From NCBI GenBank assembly GCA_003694225.1, contig RFKT01000289.1, positions 1 through 7,688 on the forward strand: a DNA stretch of 7,688 nt. Reading direction: 5' to 3'. The notes under the pieces were generated by a model. It did not search any database and had not been told where the DNA came from. It was given only the letters and a program-made list of their open reading frames with translations. Positions 4,822-7,688 of this stretch are shown piece after piece; the stretch's first letter is position 1; each line of letters opens with the position of its first letter. Source of the DNA: Candidatus Dadabacteria bacterium (GTDB lineage: Bacteria > Bdellovibrionota_C > UBA2361 > J135). The translations under genes and the position numbers were made by a program.

Positions 4822-7395
4822 ATGAACGGCGATTTTCCTTATTCAGATCTCCTTCCTTTTGAATCTCACTTTGCAGAGATCGAAGGCTACAAAATGCACT
4901 ATATAGATGAAGGCGAAGGAGACGCCGTCATTTTAGTGCACGGAAACCCCACATGGTGCTTTTATTTCAGGGAGCTTATAGGAAAGCTCAAGGATTCTTT
5001 CAGGGTGATTGCTCCGGACCATATTGGGTGCGGTCTTTCTGAACATCCCCCTGCAAGATTTCGGGCTAAGGACAGGGTAAGGCATTTGGAAGCCCTGCTC
5101 GATATGCTGGGGCTTGAAAGCTATTCTTTTGTTATGCACGATTGGGGCGGGCCTATAGGGACAAGTGTGGCCCTTAATAACGTTGATAAGGTTAACAGGC
5201 TTGTTTATTTAAACACCACTCTAACAGAGACTGAGAGCCTTCCCACAGTGATCAAATTAGCCGCTCGGCCGATTCCCGGCAGGTTTATGACGAGGCATAC
5301 GAAGTATTTCCTAAAGCTTGCTACAACTCCGGGCTTGGGCATTACAAAGAAGCTTCCCAAAAAGGTGCGAAAGGGTTACTTTTATCCCTATCGAAGGAGG
5401 AGAGATCGGGAAGCTATATGGAACTTTGTGGATGACATCCCGTTTCACCCTGAACATCCGTCATTTTCTGATATGCAGGCTATAGGGGAGTCGATCTCTG
5501 CTTTGGGAGAAAAACCTGTAAAGATTATCTGGGGGCTTAAAGATCCGTGTTTTCACGAGGAGATGCTTTCAAAGGTTGTAAGCCTCTTTCCCCAAGCTGA
5601 TGTTACAGAGCTTCCAAAGGCATCTCACCTTGTGCTTGAGGATGAGGGTGACAAGGTGTGCTCCTTAATATTGGATTTTCTGCTTTCTCCTTCGCCACAG
5701 AAAGCCTTGGAGCGAGCTGAGGATTCTTCTCAAAAACCAAGCCTTTATAAGATCTTTGTACAAACTGCGGAAAAGAACCTCTATCGGGATGCGGTCATAA
5801 TACCCAGAGTGTGGGGAAACTCCATAACTTATCGCCATATAAACTATAAAGACATGCTTGACCTTGTAAGAAGGTACCACAGGGGGCTGATTTCGCTTGG
5901 CCTTGAGCGGGGAGACAGGGTGTTATTCTTGGTAAAACCTGGAATAGATTTTCTAGCTCTTGCCTATGCTGTGATGGCGGAAGGTGCTGTTCCTGTATTT
6001 ATCGATCCTGGCATAGAGAAGAAACACCTTTATGAGTGCCTTAAGAGGTTAGACCCCGATGTTTTTATTGGGACTCAAAAAGCGCACATCTTGCGGTTGT
6101 TAAAGAAGGGGCTTTTCCCTTCTCTTAAATTCCACGTGATAGCAAGTGAGTGGAGTGTTATAGGGGGACCTACTCTTTCCATTTTAAAAAGATTTTCTTC
6201 CCATCCTGTCCCTCCCACTAAGTATTGGGAAACCGCCATGATAGGTTTTACTTCAGGTGCTACAGGCCCGCCGAAGGGTGTAGTTTTTACCCAAGATATG
6301 GTGTTGCGTCAGCTAAAGATATTCCGCGAGTTTTTTGGCATAGAGGAGAGGAAGAGGGATCTACCCCTTTTGCCAATATTTTCACTTTTTCATATAGCTA
6401 ATGGGGTAACCGCTGTTTTCCCTCCTATTGACCCATCCAAGCCGCTTTCCCTTGATCCTCATATTCTCTGCAAGATAGTGTCGGATCTCGGTATTAGCTA
6501 TTCCTTTGGTTCGCCGACTCTATGGAAAAAGATAGCACAATATTGCGTCAGGAGCAGGGTAAGGCTTCCTACCTTAGAGAAGATCTTTATGGCTGGCGCT
6601 CCTGTACCGCAAGAAACCGTTAAAATCCTTAAAGAGGCTGCTCCAAATAGTGAAAGTTATACCCCCTATGGGGCTACAGAGGCTTTGCCTGTCACCTTAG
6701 TCTCTGGCTCAGAGCTTTTATCTAAAACTGGCGAGCCTGCTTCAAGCGGAGAGTTAGGCGTTTATGTTGGAAAGGCGGTAGAAGGCGTTGAGATAAAGGT
6801 GATAAAGCCTAAAGATGGAATCATAGATGATATCTCTAAAATTTCTGAGATGGGCAGTTATGAGATAGGAGAGGTGATTGTTAAGGGCGCAAATGTAAGT
6901 AGGAGCTACCACAAAAATCCCGCCGCCAATGCCGCTTCCAAGATAAGTGACACAAGAGGGCTTCCTTGGCACCGGATGGGGGATATGGGATATCTGGATA
7001 GAGAGGGGGGGCTCTATTTTTGTGGAAGAAAATCACATGTTGTGAGATGGAATGAAAAGATCTTTTATCCTATTCCGGTTGAAAGGGTGTTTAATTGTCA
7101 TCCTAAGATCAATCGGACAGCCTTAGTTGATGGAGGAATGATTGGTCCTGTAATTGTAGCTGAACCTACGCCTGGGTTTTGGCCTGAAGGTGACAGAGAT
7201 CGAGAGAGGCTTATAGGAGAGCTTAGGGAGCTTGGGCAGGCAGATCCCCTCACTAAAGATATCTCCCTTATATTGCTTCGCCAATCTTTGCCTGTAGATA
7301 GTCGGCACAACGCCAAAATTTACCGGGATAGGCTTAGGGATTGGGTAAAGGCTGAAGTGGAAAGTAAACGGATAGCGGCCCATTTAACCACTTAA
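4822..7395 (+). CDS. oleBC: OleBC fusion: beta-lactone decarboxylase + beta-lactone synthetase
   Basis: Two enzymes of olefin synthesis are joined in one 857-residue chain. Residues about 1-290 are an alpha/beta hydrolase of the haloalkane dehalogenase-like OleB type. It shows HGNPTW (40-45, oxyanion region), HDWGG (106-110, nucleophile D107), D241 in WGLKDPC as the likely acid, and H269 in ASHLVLED as the catalytic histidine. In the family this half decarboxylates the beta-lactone to a cis-alkene. After a Ser/Gln/Lys-rich linker (about 288-307), residues 308-857 form the AMP-ligase-like OleC. It shows FTSGATGPPKG (476-486), YGATE (616-620), MGDMGYLD (719-726), GRKSHVV (735-741) and HNAKIYR (829-835, with K832 at the A10 lysine position). 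OleC activates the 2-alkyl-3-hydroxy acid with ATP and closes the beta-lactone. Both halves look intact. A moderate AGAG Shine-Dalgarno precedes the ATG. oleD follows 19 bp downstream. Confidence 0.96.
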   Translation: MNGDFPYSDLLPFESHFAEIEGYKMHYIDEGEGDAVILVHGNPTWCFYFRELIGKLKDSFRVIAPDHIGCGLSEHPPARFRAKDRVRHLEALLDMLGLESYSFVMHDWGGPIGTSVALNNVDKVNRLVYLNTTLTETESLPTVIKLAARPIPGRFMTRHTKYFLKLATTPGLGITKKLPKKVRKGYFYPYRRRRDREAIWNFVDDIPFHPEHPSFSDMQAIGESISALGEKPVKIIWGLKDPCFHEEMLSKVVSLFPQADVTELPKASHLVLEDEGDKVCSLILDFLLSPSPQKALERAEDSSQKPSLYKIFVQTAEKNLYRDAVIIPRVWGNSITYRHINYKDMLDLVRRYHRGLISLGLERGDRVLFLVKPGIDFLALAYAVMAEGAVPVFIDPGIEKKHLYECLKRLDPDVFIGTQKAHILRLLKKGLFPSLKFHVIASEWSVIGGPTLSILKRFSSHPVPPTKYWETAMIGFTSGATGPPKGVVFTQDMVLRQLKIFREFFGIEERKRDLPLLPIFSLFHIANGVTAVFPPIDPSKPLSLDPHILCKIVSDLGISYSFGSPTLWKKIAQYCVRSRVRLPTLEKIFMAGAPVPQETVKILKEAAPNSESYTPYGATEALPVTLVSGSELLSKTGEPASSGELGVYVGKAVEGVEIKVIKPKDGIIDDISKISEMGSYEIGEVIVKGANVSRSYHKNPAANAASKISDTRGLPWHRMGDMGYLDREGGLYFCGRKSHVVRWNEKIFYPIPVERVFNCHPKINRTALVDGGMIGPVIVAEPTPGFWPEGDRDRERLIGELRELGQADPLTKDISLILLRQSLPVDSRHNAKIYRDRLRDWVKAEVESKRIAAHLTT

Positions 7396-7406
7396 CTTAC
7401 ACTTTA

Positions 7407-7434
7407 ATGCATATATGGCTCACTATAAATGCAT
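7407..7434 (+). promoter_or_regulatory. AT-rich hairpin over the oleD start codon
   Basis: Bases 7407-7416 (ATGCATATAT) can pair with 7425-7434 (ATAAATGCAT) with a single A-A mismatch, around an 8-base loop. The proposed oleD ATG (7415-7417) lies in the stem and loop edge. There is no purine-rich Shine-Dalgarno in the 19 bases between the oleBC stop and this ATG. Ribosomes arriving from oleBC would melt the stem, so coupled translation is a reasonable inference. The ATGCAT halves are self-complementary and also read as a direct repeat. Confidence 0.35.
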
Positions 7435-7688
7435 AGTGACAGGAGGCGGAGGGTTTGTTGGGTTTGCTCTGTGTCGAGCTCTTTTAGGCAGGGGTTTTGA
7501 GGTGGTTTCTATTGCAAGGGGCGATTATCCTAATTTAAGGGAGATCGGGGTCACAACGGTTCGTGCAGATATTTCCAAAGGGTTAAAGGAGCATTATAAA
7601 GTTTTAAGCGGGGCGGACGTTCTATTTCACACGGCAAGCAAGGTTGATATGTGGGGGAGGTACAGGGATTTTTACTTAAGTAATGTGA
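7415..7688 (+). CDS. oleD: OleD, NAD(P)H-dependent 2-alkyl-3-ketoalkanoic acid reductase (partial)
   Basis: The first 91 codons of an extended short-chain dehydrogenase are visible; the gene runs off the right edge. The N-terminus has the Rossmann nucleotide-binding motif T-G-G-G-G-F-V-G (residues 9-16), then R-G-D-Y-P-N-L-R-E-I-G-V, the family-like acidic segment RADIS, and FHTASKVDMWG, where the third conserved strand of this family lies. This pattern and its position right after oleA and oleBC identify OleD, which reduces the OleA product to the 2-alkyl-3-hydroxy acid used by OleC. The Tyr-x-x-x-Lys catalytic pair falls beyond the window. The ATG at 7415 puts the Rossmann motif at its usual distance from the N-terminus. 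No later in-frame start is plausible. The start lacks a recognisable Shine-Dalgarno. Confidence 0.92.
   Translation, partial: MAHYKCIVTGGGGFVGFALCRALLGRGFEVVSIARGDYPNLREIGVTTVRADISKGLKEHYKVLSGADVLFHTASKVDMWGRYRDFYLSNV

Noticed and set aside
7098..7383. Two overlapping minus-strand open frames opposite the end of oleBC
   Set aside because: They mirror the OleC C-terminal coding region, which carries the conserved HNAKIYR motif, and have no independent support.
4822..7395. Haloalkane dehalogenase plus a separate fatty-acyl-CoA ligase
   Set aside because: The dehalogenase-like and ligase-like motifs are those of OleB and OleC, in one continuous frame and between oleA and oleD, which explains both better.

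Overview
This window carries two divergently transcribed gene groups plus a tRNA and a small gene. The most notable content is a head-to-hydrocarbon (long-chain olefin) biosynthesis cluster, oleA - oleBC (fused) - oleD, on the + strand of the right half (3731 to the window end). OleD is cut off by the window edge. The family chemistry is known. OleA condenses two fatty acyl-CoAs, OleD reduces the resulting 2-alkyl-3-keto acid, OleC turns the 2-alkyl-3-hydroxy acid into a beta-lactone using ATP, and OleB removes CO2 to give an internal cis-alkene. Here OleB and OleC form one 857-residue polypeptide with the expected catalytic residues of both halves in place.

Left to right: a tRNA-Val(GAC) at 25-98; about 285 bases without a convincing gene, ending in a candidate promoter with an 18-bp perfect palindrome; a small YdcH/DUF465-type coiled-coil protein (384-620, +) followed by a hairpin-plus-T-run terminator; then a minus-strand operon read from about 3520 down to 797: pabA, pabB, purN. 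PabA and PabB make aminodeoxychorismate for folate, and PurN uses 10-formyl-tetrahydrofolate, so this operon joins folate supply to a folate-consuming step of purine synthesis. A 256-bp divergent intergenic region (3475-3730) holds a perfect TATAAT box for the pab operon, and a stable-looking hairpin and a distant ribosome binding site ahead of oleA.

Organism: a bacterium, probably Gram-negative. The evidence is the YdcH-type protein, AT-rich spacers, moderate G+C by eye, and frequent ATA (Ile) and AGG/AGA (Arg) codons. Fused OleBC proteins are best known from high-G+C actinobacteria, and this sequence does not look like one. A deltaproteobacterial-type or uncultivated lineage is possible, but the sequence alone does not fix it. 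No insertion sequence, CRISPR array, phage gene or integrase is visible.
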